Shown: positions 24,067 through 33,837, counted from the first letter of the stretch. The stretch: DNA of 64,000 nucleotides from Chinchilla lanigera (GCF_000276665.1 NW_004955417.1:13993420-14057419), one strand, 5' to 3'. Notes: a model not told the origin generated them from the letters alone. Program-made: numbers and translations.

Positions 24067-24102
24067 GTGTGTGTGTGTGTGCGCGCGCGTGTGTGTGTGC
24101 GC
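24067..24102. repeat. (GT)n(GC)n(GT)n alternating purine-pyrimidine tract
   Basis: GTGTGTGTGT, then GCGCGCGC, then GTGTGTGTGTGC. A continuous alternating purine-pyrimidine run with a GC core, the pattern most prone to Z-DNA in vitro. Confidence 0.95.
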
Positions 24103-24259
24103 TCCTACAGGACAAAAATTGATCTGAATACTCACTGTAGCCCTGGGCTCAGCCCAAAGCCAGTAGTGCTCAATAAACTTCAGTCGAACTGGCAAAATGG
24201 TGATGAGTATATCCATCCTTCTGGTCTCACCTAGTAACAACAGAGAAGGGAAAGAAATG

Positions 24260-24450
24260 AACACACCGAACACCTGTGACGTGTGCTTCTCTGTACATTT
24301 TATCATCTCTGTCTCACAACTCTCAGGAAGTATTGTTGGCCCCATTTTGACAAATGGGAAATAGGCTCCAAGGAGTTTGAAATCTCATCCCAAGGGCGAA
24401 ATAGCTGGTGAGTGAGGAGTTAGGCTTTCACTTGAAGGCTTAGTTTCTCA
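24260..24450 (-). mobile_element. MIR SINE
   Basis: Reverse complement of MIR: 'ggccccattttgacaaatgg', 'gaaataggctccaaggag', 'gaaatagctggtgagtgagg', with 'gtctcacaactctcagg' upstream. Confidence 0.75.
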
Positions 24451-24600
24451 GGCTGTCAGATCACGAGTATGGGAAGAGGTAGGGCGCCGGCAGCCAGCAG
24501 GCAACAATGTCATCTCTAGAGATACTTCCCAGATGTTTCAGAAGCTGGCATCCTCAGTCGCCGAGTGAGGGACAGTCCCCACACTCGCAGGGGAGCACAG

Positions 24601-25536
24601 TGTTATAGGCTGTTGTAGTTTGGGGTTTTGCAAGGGGAACAGTCCAATAAAGGACCCGTATTTTATAAGATTATTTATAGTAGTCACCCGAAGAATTGTA
24701 TACAAAAAGAGAGTGCAGGAAATCTGTCCGCACACTAAAGACCAAAGAATCCAGCTGAGGGCCTGGATCCCATTGCAGTGTACTGCATGAGTCCAGCTGA
24801 AGACCTAGAGCCCATGACAATGCCTTCTACAAGTCCAACTGGAGGCCAAACCCCTTCTCATGAAAGCCTGTTTCATGGATCTGTGCTGGGAAGGCCCACA
24901 GGTCAGTGGCGGAAGCTAGAAAGTCTGTGCCAGAGGGATGGAGGATCTGTGCTAGCAGGCTGAGGGATCTGAACTGGAGCCAGGAAGCAATGCTCAAAGT
25001 AAGGACCAGAGGGCCAGGGATATAGCTCAGTGGCACAGTGCCTGCCTGGCAAGCACAAGGTTGTGAGTTCGATTCCTGGCACCAAAAAAAAAAAAAAAAT
25101 AAATAAATAAAGTAAGGGCCAGAGCTCCCTGCAAAAGTACCACAGCCATCCTTAGCAACAATGAAGTCCCAAATTCCTCCAATGATGAGGAAACCCAAGT
25201 TCCCATAGGAAAGCCAACATGACAAGCTTCTTCAGGAGACTGAGCAGTGCACCATCTTCCCCTCCGGAGTTGAGAAGTGATGCTCAAAGTGAGGACCAGA
25301 GCTCCCCCAAAGTGAACAACGTGGTCCCAAGCTCCTCCTCCGAGAACCACCAAGTTCATCAGGAAAGCCAGCAAGACAAGCTCCTCCAGGAAAACCAACA
25401 GCTTTCAATAGCTTCTCCAGTTCTGCCTCTTATGCTGCTGGCAACAGTCCTCAGGTGGGCCTCCCACACCCAGCACCAGGCTGGTTCATTTCAGCTGGGT
25501 GTTGTTACAAGTTGACCACCAGCTGTCAATCCACCA
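24601..25536 (-). mobile_element. solo LTR-like element, copy 1 of an inverted pair
   Basis: Begins TGTTATAGG and ends ATCCACCA, flanked by a 5-bp direct repeat CACAG (24596-24600 and 25537-25541). TG...CA ends plus a 5-bp duplication fit an LTR. It is about 0.8 kb without the ID inserted at 25012-25108. The same family recurs inverted at 27609-28494. It contains two diverged internal modules spaced about 170 bp. I set the sense strand as minus because the tandem modules and TATA-like 'actataaataatc' then lie in promoter-like order; this orientation is inferred. I do not recognise the family. Confidence 0.6.
25012..25108 (+). mobile_element. ID SINE inserted in the LTR-like element
   Basis: Sense ID beginning GGCCAGGGATATAGCTCAG, with 'cctgcctggcaagcac', the B box GAGTTCGATTCC and an A tail carrying AAAT repeats. 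The 16-bp duplication AAAGTAAGG(A/G)CCAGAG lies at 24996-25011 and 25109-25124 with one mismatch. It splits copy 1 of the LTR-like family and postdates it. Confidence 0.95.
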
Positions 25537-25678
25537 CACAGGCTGACCTCTTTAGATTGTGCTTTTTAATTTGTCCAAGGGCCACCACTGGAACCTTTGT
25601 CCCAGATGCTTTGAGGGCTCTAAGGTCACAGGAGGTGGTATCTTTACTCTTCCCAAGTTCTAGGTCATGGCAGAAGTC
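25537..25678. other. short single-copy segment between elements
   Basis: No recognisable repeat. It separates the LTR-like copy 1 from an MLT1-like LTR. Confidence 0.4.
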
Positions 25679-26242
25679 ATGGCTGATTGTATCTTCTTAC
25701 CCTCACCAACACATGTTGAAGTCCTAACTGCCAGTACCCACCAAAAGTGATCTTAGGCCAGGCATGGTGGAGCATGCCTGTAATCCCAGCATTCAGGAGG
25801 CTGAGGCAGGAGGATTATAAGTGCAAGTCCAGCCTGGGCACATTAGCAAGTTCAAGGTCAGTCTGGACTATACAGTGGGGTCCTGCTTCAAAAAAAAGAT
25901 CTTATTAGGAAATGTAGTCTTTACAGATATAATCAAGACGAAGTCATATTGACAGAGGGTGGGTCCCTGCTCAAACATGACCAGTGTCCTAAGCTGAGGG
26001 AAATCCACACAGGGGGATCCCCATGTGGAGACAGAGGCAGAGCTTGACAGGATGCAGCTGCCAGCTGAGGGGCAGATAGCAAGGATGGCAGAAGCTGGGA
26101 GTACCAAGGAAGCATTCTACCCAGAATCTGAGGGACCCTGACTCGGGACGTTTGGGCTCCAGAACCGTGAGAGTTAATTTTTGCTGCTTTAAGCCACCCG
26201 ATTTGTTGTAGTTTGCTAAGGCAGCCCTAGGAAGTGAGCACA
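25679..26242 (+). mobile_element. MLT1-like MaLR LTR, split by a B1
   Basis: Sense order 'acatgttgaagtcctaactg', 'gtgatctta[B1]ttaggaaatg', 'tctttacagatataatcaag', 'cagtgtccta', 'ccatgtggagacagaggc', 'tttgggctccagaaccgtga', 'gctttaagccacccgattt' and 'aaggcagccctagg' follows the old mammalian MLT1-type LTR of the ERVL-MaLR group. No internal sequence is present (solo LTR). The B1 at 25756-25897 interrupts it cleanly. Confidence 0.75.
25756..25897 (+). mobile_element. B1 SINE inside the MLT1-like LTR
   Basis: Starts 'ggccaggcatggtggagcat', then 'gcctgtaatcccagcattc', 'aggaggctgaggcaggagg', the internal duplication 'agcctgggcacattagc ... ggtcagtctggactatac', and an A tail. Target duplication GATCTTA at 25749-25755 and 25898-25904. 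Confidence 0.95.
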
Positions 26243-26535
26243 CAGGGCCCTTCTGAGCAGCATCCAAGCCTGTGCCTCACTCTGAGTGGGGAGCCCCGCA
26301 GGTCAGGGCCAGAGCTGCACACAGCCTGGGCGCCTCCTCCAGCGCCCACTTCTCCTGGGTGGGCTTGTTATTCCCAGGCTTTGCCTTGGAACGTCCTTCA
26401 TGGATTCGGGAAATCATATAACATCTTTCTGTGAACACAAGCACCACTATCCTGGTGGCTATTTTTATACCCCCAGTGTAGGCAGAAGGTCTTGAAATGG
26501 CTCTACTTTAGTCTGGGGAACACAGGCCTCCCAAA
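26243..26535. other. single-copy DNA
   Basis: No gene or repeat recognised in this short GC-rich stretch. Confidence 0.4.
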
Positions 26536-26539
26536 CCTT

Positions 26540-26790
26540 TGTGCCATGCTCAGGCAGGACTCAAGCGGTTCAAATTCTAGCTCCGCTGCCTTCCAGCTGT
26601 GTGGCTTGGGGAAAGCTACTAGGTCTCAGAGCCCTGAGGGCCTCATCCGCAAGAGATAACCCCCGTGCCCTTGGGTTCCAGTGAGGAGTGAGGTCAGAGC
26701 TTTTGTAGTGTCTGCCACACAGAATGCAACTGACGTGGGTTAGTCCCTGTACTCTCATCATTGTCGTTGCTCTCATTTCCTCTGTATTTT
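26540..26790 (+). mobile_element. MIR SINE
   Basis: Sense MIR: 'caagcggttcaaattctagc', 'tccgctgccttccagctgtg', 'tggcttggggaaagctac', 'cctcatccgcaagagataac' and 'gtgtctgccacacag' in consensus order. Confidence 0.8.
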
Positions 26791-27185
26791 CAGCCTCCCT
26801 GGCATGGGACAGCCCGCACCATGAATTACAGCGCAGTAAGAGGGAGGGCCGCAGCAGGGGCAGGCCACAGGAGAAGCACTTGCTGGGTTTCAGCTCCTCT
26901 CGTGGTCGCTGGTGCTCCCCGAATGGCAGGTGTTACCATTCCTTTCCATTACGCTGTCTCTGAGCTGGATGTGTGCCTTGGCCATTCCTCTGTGCCCTGC
27001 CAGGTCAGGACAAGGTGACTGTGCCTGTCTGGTCTCCTCTTCCACCCCTTTCCTTCCCATGCGAGCAGCACATGTCCCCATAGGACTCCTGTTGGCCTGC
27101 AGGGTGCGGGCAGCCGGGCCTTTGCACTCCTGACACTGTACTGAACACCTGAGTGTGGCAGGCGCTTTCTCTTGCTGAGTCAGTG
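26791..27185. other. GC-rich single-copy DNA
   Basis: Short overlapping open frames on both strands, no domain signature, no repeat named. Confidence 0.4.
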
Positions 27186-27189
27186 CAGC

Positions 27190-27330
27190 ACAGGTAAGAT
27201 GGCTGCGATTTTCAGGGCAGTTTTTACAGAGAGGAAGACTGAGGCCTCCAGGGCTGAAGTAGCCTGCCCAAAGTCAGGTGGAGGCGGGACTGAACCCAGG
27301 TGGTCCGGCTTCTGTGGTCATGCCACCCGT
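27190..27330 (-). mobile_element. MIR SINE fragment
   Basis: 'tacagagaggaagactgagg', 'gtagcctgcccaaagtcagg' and 'gcgggactgaacccagg' match the antisense MIR core. Confidence 0.75.
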
Positions 27331-27399
27331 GAGCCCGGAGAAGGTAGTGGAAATGCTTTCTGCCTGAAGGCATGAAAAGCTAATACTTGGCTCTTTTTT

Positions 27400-27600
27400 T
27401 TTCCCCTTCTGAGCACCAGCAATGTGCCAGGGTCGGTGCATGTGCTTTATACACTTTGCCCTTTCACCTTGTGACCACTTCGGGGAACCTAGAAGAAGAA
27501 ATGGGCTCAGAGAACCAAAGTGGCTTGCCAAAGCCACACAGCTAGTGAGTGGCAGAGCTGGAATTTGACCTTAGACCTATCTTTGTCCATCTTTCCACTA
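27400..27600 (-). mobile_element. MIR SINE, nearly complete
   Basis: 'caatgtgccagggtcgg', 'agaagaaatgggctcagag', 'agtggcttgccaaagccac' and 'cagctagtgagtggcagagc' are strongly MIR-like in reverse orientation. LTR-like copy 2 begins immediately after it. Confidence 0.88.
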
Positions 27601-27608
27601 TACCTCTG

Positions 27609-28494
27609 TGGTGGATTGACAACGGGTGGTCAATTTATAACACTCAGCTGACCTGAGTAAGCGTGGTGCTGGGTGTGGGAGGCCCACCTGAGGATTGCTG
27701 CCAGCAGCATAAGAGGCAGACCTGGAGAAGAAGTGAGGCTGTTGGGAGCTGAGGGAGGCTGTTGGGAGCTGATAGAAGCTGTAAGGAGCTGTTGGTTCTT
27801 TTGGAGGAGGTTGTCGTGCTGGCTTTCCTGATGAACGTTGTGTTTTCATCCTCTGAGGAGTTCAGGACCTTGTTAGCACTAACAGTAGCTTTGGTTCACT
27901 TTGGAGAGCTCTGGTCCTTACTTTGAGCATCACTTCCTGGCTCTGGAGGGGAAGATGGTGCACTGCTGGTCTCCTGGAGAAGCTTGCTGCGCTGGCTTCC
28001 CTGATGGGAACTCAGCTGTCTTCACCACTGAAGGAGCTCGGGACCTCACTGTTGCTGAGGATGGCTGTGGTACTTTTTAGAGGAGCTGTGTTTCTTATTC
28101 TGAGCATCGCTTCCTGGCTCCAGTGCAGATCCCTCAGCCTGCTAGCGCAAATCCTTCATCCCACTGGCACAGACTTCCTAGCTTCCACCACTGACCTGTG
28201 GGCCTTCCCAGCGCAGATCCATGAGACAGGCCTGCATGAGACGTTATTATGGGCTCTGGGCCTCCATTTGCTCTTGTGGATGGCACAGTTATGAGCTCTA
28301 GGTCTTCAGCTGGACGCATGCAGGACATTGCCGTGGGATCCAGGCCCTCGGCTAGATTCCTTGGTCTTAGTGTGTGGACAGATTTCCTGCACACTCTCGT
28401 ATATGATTCTTTGGGTGACTACTATAAATAATCTTATAAAATATGTGTCTTGTATTATATTGTTTCCCCTTGCAAAAAACCCTCCCTCCCCTCC
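27609..28494 (+). mobile_element. solo LTR-like element, copy 2 of the inverted pair
   Basis: Begins TGGTGGATTGACA, the same terminus as the reverse complement of copy 1, and remains alignable throughout: 'ggtgctgggtgtgggaggcc', 'gaagatggtgcactgct', 'atcgcttcctggctccag', 'gacctgtgggccttcccag', 'gactactataaataatc', 'ccccttgcaaaa'. Two internal modules start near 27803 and 27976, plus a 20-bp minisatellite at 27735-27794. A CTCTG repeat at 27604-27608 and 28495-28499 may be the 5-bp target duplication, but the 3' terminus then lacks CA, so the end is uncertain. Confidence 0.6.
27735..27794. repeat. 20-bp minisatellite inside LTR-like copy 2
   Basis: Three successive units of about 20 bp of the form GAGGCTGTTGGGAGCTGAGG: the first two nearly identical, the third diverged (GAAGCTGTAAGGAGCTGTTG). 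A local expansion. Confidence 0.85.
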
Positions 28495-28501
28495 CTCTGC
28501 A

Positions 28502-28640
28502 TGTTGCTAAGCTATTGGGGTTTCTGTTTCACTAGTTCTAAAATGGAATCGTCAGCCCAGAATCTAGAACTCAGATTCTTCACCCACATTGGAGGAGTGT
28601 GATGAGAAAAGAAGCAATCTTATCTAGGTTGGATCAAAAC
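28502..28640. other. short single-copy segment
   Basis: No repeat recognised between LTR-like copy 2 and the B1-dID. Confidence 0.4.
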
Positions 28641-28647
28641 TTTATTA

Positions 28648-28830
28648 GCCAGTTGGATATGGTGGCACACGCCTGTAATGCCAGCACTCTGGGAGGCTGA
28701 GACTGGAGGGTCCCAAGTTTAAGCTCAGTCTTAGTAATTTAGTGGTGCTTAGCAAGATCCTGCCTCAAAATAAAAAAAATAATAAAAGGGATAGGCGTGT
28801 AACTCAATAGGAAGCCCATTCCTCCAAAAA
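28648..28830 (+). mobile_element. B1-dID composite SINE
   Basis: The first part is B1-like: 'atatggtggcacacgcctg', 'taatgccagcactctggg', 'aggctgagactggagg'. After an A/T-rich linker ('aaaataaaaaaaataataa') the end reads 'gggataggcgtgtaactcaa', which resembles an ID head (ggggctggggatgtagctca). This 7SL-plus-ID arrangement matches the B1-dID type described in non-muroid rodents. The copy is old. Confidence 0.75.
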
Positions 28831-29568
28831 TAATTCATTGACCGGTTTTGTGTTGTTTTTCAAATACATGGGTAACTTATGGGGCTGTGTGATGGAAGGA
28901 TCAATTTTCAGGTCTCAGGAAGAGCAGAAAGTTGAGGATCAGTGAAAGATAAGCACCGGGATTAAGGTGCATCTTGGGAGAAGTGTGAGAGAAACATGCA
29001 GAGCATCTGGTCTGACTGTGGGTGGGTGCTGGGTAGCCGAGGTGGCCCGGATGAAAGGCCCCACTTGTCTAAGTCAAAAGCCCAGGCACCGGCCTGGGTT
29101 GCTTTACAGAACGGACAGCCATGTCCCAGGAGTTGGGTTCCTTCCAAGCCACACTAAAATGAAGCCATCTATTTTACACATATTTGCCTGATAAGCCAGA
29201 AAGCCTGAGACAACAGCATTTTAAATTTGAACATTTATATTTGGCAATAGTTTAGCCTTCCTTGCAGCAGTGGTCTCTGTGTGAGATGTACCTGGCCAAA
29301 CACTTCAATAAATAGACCCTCCCTGTCCCGGGGGGGCAGTCAGTCTTGGAGAGCAAATCCTTCTTCCTCCAGGATTCTGCCTGCAATATGTAAAAACCAT
29401 CAGTGAAACCAAATCCAGGGCTGCCACAAAGCCTTCTCCCAGAATTTAGGAGTCAGAGTGCCTCTGTACCACCGATGTCGGAAGAGCCCCAGGATATTAT
29501 TAAGCAGAATAAATACTGCAGAAAACGACATTTTTTGTGACATAGTAAGAAAATACAAATACTGTAAT
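28831..29568. other. single-copy DNA
   Basis: No gene or named repeat. A short C/G run occurs near 29325-29335. Confidence 0.4.
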
Positions 29569-29595
29569 TATATATATATGTATATATATATATAT
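29569..29595. repeat. (AT)n simple repeat
   Basis: TATATATATG-interrupted AT run. Confidence 0.9.
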
Positions 29596-29661
29596 GGTAA
29601 ATGGAGGCAGGGGTGGGAGAAAGACTATTACATACTTCAAAATTTTTATTTTTAAAATTAT

Positions 29662-29977
29662 TGTAATGGCTTGTATCTAGATACCCTCCCAAAGCCTCAT
29701 GTACTCATTGGTGGGGATTTTGGAGGTAATTGGATACATGACACTGGCTGGGTTTAAAGTTCTGAGTGTGACTAAAATCAAAAGTCTTTGTGACTCCTGC
29801 CTGCCAGACCATGAGCTGCTTCTCCTTGGCAGTTCCTTTCTGCCATGCTGCCCATTCTTGGAGCCAGTTGACTATGGACTGAAACTTTTAAAAACCATGA
29901 GCTAAAGTGAACCTTTCTTCCTCTAGTTTGTGGGTGTCAGGTCTTGTGTCCCAGCAATGAGAAACTCACTAAAATAA
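29662..29977 (+). mobile_element. rodent-type MaLR solo LTR
   Basis: Starts TGTAATGGCTTGTATCTAGA, then 'ccctcccaaagcctcatg', 'ttggagccagttgactatgg', 'actgaaactttt', 'gagctaaagtgaacctttc' and 'gtgggtgtcaggtcttgtgt'. The 3' region repeats in the copies at 35.2 and 37.9 kb. No internal region, so a solo LTR. Confidence 0.8.
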
Positions 29978-30194
29978 GTACTATTTTACACAATAAAATT
30001 GACCCTTTATTGAAATATTTGTGTAGAGTTTTGTATACTTTAATGCACATATAAATTTGTATAATACTATATGATCGAGATACTGAATAGTTCGATCAAC
30101 CCAAAAAACTGCCTTGTGCATTTCTTTGTGGTCACCAACTCCTCTCATCCTTAACTCCTATAAAAGACTAATCTATTTTCTAGGCTGTAGTTCT

Positions 30195-30613
30195 TGTTTG
30201 TCTCCCAAGAGTTCATGGTGGGAAGCATGGTCTCCAGCATGATGGGGTTAAGAGGTGCTGGGACCTAGAAGTGAGGGGATAGGGAAGTTCTTTAGCTTTG
30301 TTGGAGGCACCAGCATTGAAGAGATTGACGCTGGTCTTGCACAGTGAGTTGGTTCTCTTGAATGCATATGGTAATGAAAAGAGCAAGACATATTCCCCTG
30401 TGCTCTCTGGTGCCCTGCCATTCTGTGTGGCCTCTCCCTGTCACACACACTCTCACCATTGTTATGCCATCTGCTGTAAGACTCACCACAGAGTCAAGTG
30501 GAAGCTGGCACAATGCTCTCGAACCTCTAGACTATAAGGTAAGACACCTTTTTTATTTAAAAGTTACCCAACCTCAGATGTTTTTTTACAGCAACAGAAA
30601 ACAGACTACTACA
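30195..30613 (+). mobile_element. MaLR (MST/MLT1-like) solo LTR
   Basis: Starts TGTTTGTCTCCCAAGAGTTC, then 'catggtgggaagcatggtc', 'gttaagaggtgctgggacc', and ends 'gcaacagaaaacagactact'. Flanks GTTCT (30190-30194) and CTTCT (30614-30618) differ at one base, as expected for an aged 5-bp duplication. It lies inside the old L1. Confidence 0.75.
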
Positions 30614-30639
30614 CTTCTCACTAACATTTGTATTTTTTG

Positions 30640-31075
30640 ACATTTATAGGAAAATGGAGGCACTTTGAAACCATAATATTAAGAGAAGCAAATCTGGCAC
30701 ACAAGGTTAAATAGTACATGGCTTCTTTTGTATGAGAAAGCCAATATATAAATAAAGTAGAAAACAAAAGACAGACAATAGGAAAAACTGAGAGAGAGAA
30801 AAATGTTATTATAACCCAGCATGGCCAATGTATCTAAAAATGTACTTTGATTTAGTATAATTGTCTTGTGTGTTTTCTGTGTTTTTTGGCCTGTTAGTTG
30901 GGCTGTTAATCTGTGTTTATGATAACTAATAATAAAATTGTATAAAACAAATAAATAAATATGATGCTGGCAAACAAAAATTAAACAAGAGGGGTGAAGG
31001 GAAAGGGGCAAAAAGAATTGAGATGTGTTATATGCATGTATCAATTCCCCGCCATGAATGTGATCTTTACGGAAG
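30640..31075 (+). mobile_element. probable L1 3' end fragment, sense
   Basis: A-rich: 'gcacacaaggttaaatagta' and 'tggcttcttttgtatgagaa' resemble the L1 ORF2/3' UTR end. Its last part ('ggcaaaaagaattgagatgt', 'gtatcaattccccgcc') resembles 34960-35010 elsewhere in this window. Family inferred only from this resemblance. Confidence 0.4.
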
Positions 31076-31513
31076 ACATGGACTAATAGAAATTTTAAAA
31101 AGTAAAATTTTGTCTTTCCAGAAATGCTACCTCAATGGGTACTGTGTAAGCTTTTGAGACATCCCTCCGCCCCACTCAAAATCTCTGGGATTCATCCAAA
31201 TTGTGGCATGTGTCAAAGTTCATTTCTTTTCATGGTGGAGTACTCTTCCATTGTGGGGATGCAGTAAAGATCTCCCCGACTTCCAGTTCATCCCTTGAGG
31301 GACATTTGGTTCGTTTCTAGCTTGGGGAAATTATAGATAGAGCTTCTAAAAATATTCATGTACAGGTTTTTGTGTGGACACACATTTTCATTTCCATCTC
31401 CACAGAGATGGAATTTTTGGTAACTAAGTACATGCCTAACTTAATGAAAACTGTGAAACATTTTTCAGTGGGCCTGCCCAGCTTTGCACTTCCACCAGTA
31501 AAGTATGAAAGGT

Positions 31514-31600
31514 TTTTGTTCTTTGTTTTATTTGATTTTTCCAGTATGAGAGCCTGCATGTGCTAGGCAATTGCTCTACCACTGACTACATCCCCAGCCT
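31514..31600 (-). mobile_element. old ID SINE
   Basis: 'agcctgcatgtgctaggcaa' with 'ttgctctaccactgactaca' and 'tccccagcc' is a diverged antisense ID. Unlike the younger copies it has the ancestral 'gctaggcaa' rather than 'gccaggcag', which fits its greater age. Confidence 0.8.
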
Positions 31601-32454
31601 TTGCATGAGAATTTCAGTGGCTTCATAGCCTCTGTAGCATTTGGTGCTCTCAGTATGTATTTTAAAAAAATCATTCTAACAGGTGAGTATGCTATTTTGT
31701 AATGGGTTTAACTTGCCTTTTCCTAATGACTAGTGATGCTAAATATCTTTCTCTGTGTTTATTTGCCATGTATATATTCACCTATTTTTTTAAAAAGAAT
31801 TCCATTTTTTGTATCATATCTAAGGATTCACAGAGGATTCATAGAGCCGAGCTCAAAATCCTATGTATTTTGAAAGTTTTCTAGCTTTTATGTATGACAT
31901 TTAGAATTATGCTCCATTTTGAATTAATTTTCACTTAAGATCTGAGGTTATGTGGAGGTTCAGTTTTTGCACATAGATATCCAATTTTTAAATTTTATTT
32001 TAAAAATTAAAAAAACTAACAATGAAGACAAAATCAAAATTACACAAAAACAATCAAAATGATACATGACCTCAAAACAAAATGATAGGAATTAACAGTG
32101 GTTGCTACACTACATACTGTTATCTTCAATGAAGTTGCTCAGTCCACCAGACATAAGAATGTAAGATTGATCAAACAGTCAAAGACAGTTTTTTATTTTA
32201 AAGAGAAGAGGACAAAAGCAAATTAACAAAAACAAAGACATAAACAAAACAACACACAATCAATAAAAACGATACAGAATTTCAAACAAGGTGATAGGAA
32301 ATTAACAATGGTTGTTGTATTACATATTATCTTCAATTTGATTACTTAGATAACCAGATACAGGCATGTAAGATTGATCAAACAATTAAATATTAACTGT
32401 TCCTTTCAATAAACCAATAGAAATTAGTGGTACAATTATCTTAGCTATCGTGTG

Positions 32455-32472
32455 TGTATATATATATACATA
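32455..32472. repeat. (TG)n(TA)n short repeat
   Basis: GTGTGTGTATATATATATAC within the L1 3' UTR. Confidence 0.8.
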
Positions 32473-32945
32473 TTTTCTTTTCTCTTTTCCCTCATCCCAG
32501 TTGTTCTTTCCTTTTGAGCAGTTCCTTTCCCTTTCACAATATCTTTTGTACCTTTCAGCTTTTATTTACTCTTTGAGGTTCTTACACTAGGGAAACAATA
32601 CAATGTTTACACATGTAAGTCTGATTTAGTTAACTTATGAGTATGGTCTCTAATTGCATCCATTTAGCTATAAAAGCCTCGAATTTATCTTTTTTATAGC
32701 TAAGTAATAGTGCACTATATAAAAATGCCACATCTTTTTTATCCATTCCTCAGTTGATGGGCATTTGATTTGTTTCCAGATTTAGCTACTACAAGTTGTG
32801 CTGTTATAAACATGGGTGCACATATATTGATATTTTCAGTTCTTCTGGAAATATACCCAGGAGGGGAATAGCTGGGTTGAATGGGACCTCTAATCTTAGT
32901 TTAGTGAGGAATCTCCAGACTGATTTCCACAGTGGTTGCACCAGT

Positions 32946-33527
32946 CTACACTCCCACCAATAGTGGAGAAGTGTTCCTTTTTTTCCCGTAGCCCCTCCAG
33001 CATTTGTTATTGGTTGATTTCGTGATAATAACCATTTTTTCTGGGGTGAGATGGAATCTCAGTGTTGTTTTAGCATGCATTTCTTGAATGACTAATGATG
33101 TTGAACATTTTTTCATGTATTTATTTGCCATTTGTATTTCTGTATCTGAGAAATGTGTATTCATCTCAGACGCCCATTTTTGACTAGGTCTTTAAATTTG
33201 GGGGGCTTGATTTTTAAAAATTCTTTATATGTTCTAGGTAGAAGTCCTTTGTCCAAGGGACAGTTGACTAAAATTTTTTCCCAGTTTGTGGGTTTTCTTT
33301 TTTACTCTGTTAGTGATTTCTTTTGATGTGCAAAAACTTTTCAATAAGATGAGATCCCAGTTGTTGATTCTTTGAAGTATTTCCTGTGTAGTTTGGTTTT
33401 TGTTCATAAACTCTCTGCCTACCACTATATCTTCATGATTTCTACCTACTAGATATCCAATTTTTATAATACCATTTTTAAAGACTATTCTTACATTATT
33501 GAATGCTTTTTTGAGACAGGGTCTCAC
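32946..33527 (-). pseudogene. broken L1 ORF2 C-terminal region
   Basis: Two minus-strand open segments (33234-33527 and 32946-33164) translate to L1 ORF2 C-terminal motifs, including NNWDLILLKSFCTSKE and ANKYMKKCSTSLVIQEMH, and the end carries the NNKCWRGYG cysteine-rich signature. They lie in order but are separated by stops and a frame change. The remainder of the reverse-transcriptase and endonuclease domains is absent or disrupted, so no function remains. Confidence 0.85.
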
Positions 33528-33648
33528 TGTGTAATTCAGGTTGGCCTGAACTCACTATGTAGCCCAGGCTGGCCTTGAACATGAGGCAATCCTCTTGTCT
33601 CAGCCTCCTAAATGCTGGGATTGCAGGCATGCACCACCATGTCTGGCT
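33507..33648 (-). mobile_element. B1 SINE, left arm of an inverted B1 pair
   Basis: Antisense B1 with 'gagacagggtctcactgtgt', the internal duplication 'ttggcctgaactcactatgt / gcccaggctggccttgaac', 'cctcctaaatgctgggattg' and 'gcatgcaccaccatgtctgg'. Flanked by a short GAAT repeat. Confidence 0.93.
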
Positions 33649-33681
33649 GAATAGTTTTTTACCTTTATTAAAAATCATTTG

Positions 33682-33837
33682 AGGCGGGACATGGTGGCAC
33701 ATGCCTGTAGTCTCAGCACTCAGGAGGCTGAGGCAGGAGGATTGTTGTGAGTCTGAGGCCAGCTTGGGCTGCAAAATGAGCTCAAGGCCAGCCTGAACTG
33801 TGTAGTGAAACCCTGTCATAAAAAGACAAAAAAAAAA
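33682..33837 (+). mobile_element. B1 SINE, right arm of an inverted B1 pair
   Basis: Sense B1: 'gcgggacatggtggcacatg', 'tgtagtctcagcactcag', 'aggctgaggcaggagg', internal duplication, A tail. Target duplication AAAATCATTTG at 33671-33681 and 33838-33848. Only 33 bp separate it from the opposing B1. Confidence 0.95.

Larger units (their letters stand above)
29985..31980 (-). mobile_element. old L1M-type fragment, antisense, multiply interrupted
   Basis: Antisense L1 blocks appear in order on both sides of later insertions: 'gtgtagagttttgtatac', 'gtcaccaactcctctcatcc', then after 31.08 kb 'ggtggagtactcttccattg', 'ggacatttggttcgtttc', 'caggtttttgtgtggacaca', 'gcacttccaccagtaaag', 'cctaatgactagtgatgct' and 'acatagatatccaattttt'. 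Interrupted by a MaLR LTR (30195-30613), an L1 3' fragment (about 30640-31075) and an old ID (31514-31600). Confidence 0.7.

Noticed and set aside
24601..25541. Solo LTR as part of a complete provirus with the copy at 27.6 kb
   Set aside because: The two copies are inverted, not direct, and the DNA between them is MLT1, B1 and MIR sequence without any gag, pol or env similarity that I can see.
27800..28130. CRISPR-like spaced repeats
   Set aside because: The repeats are about 170 bp apart, diverged and inside a mammalian LTR-like element; the genome is a rodent nuclear genome.
32946..33527. Possible intact reverse transcriptase gene
   Set aside because: Only the distal ORF2 part of an L1 is present, broken by stops and a frame change.
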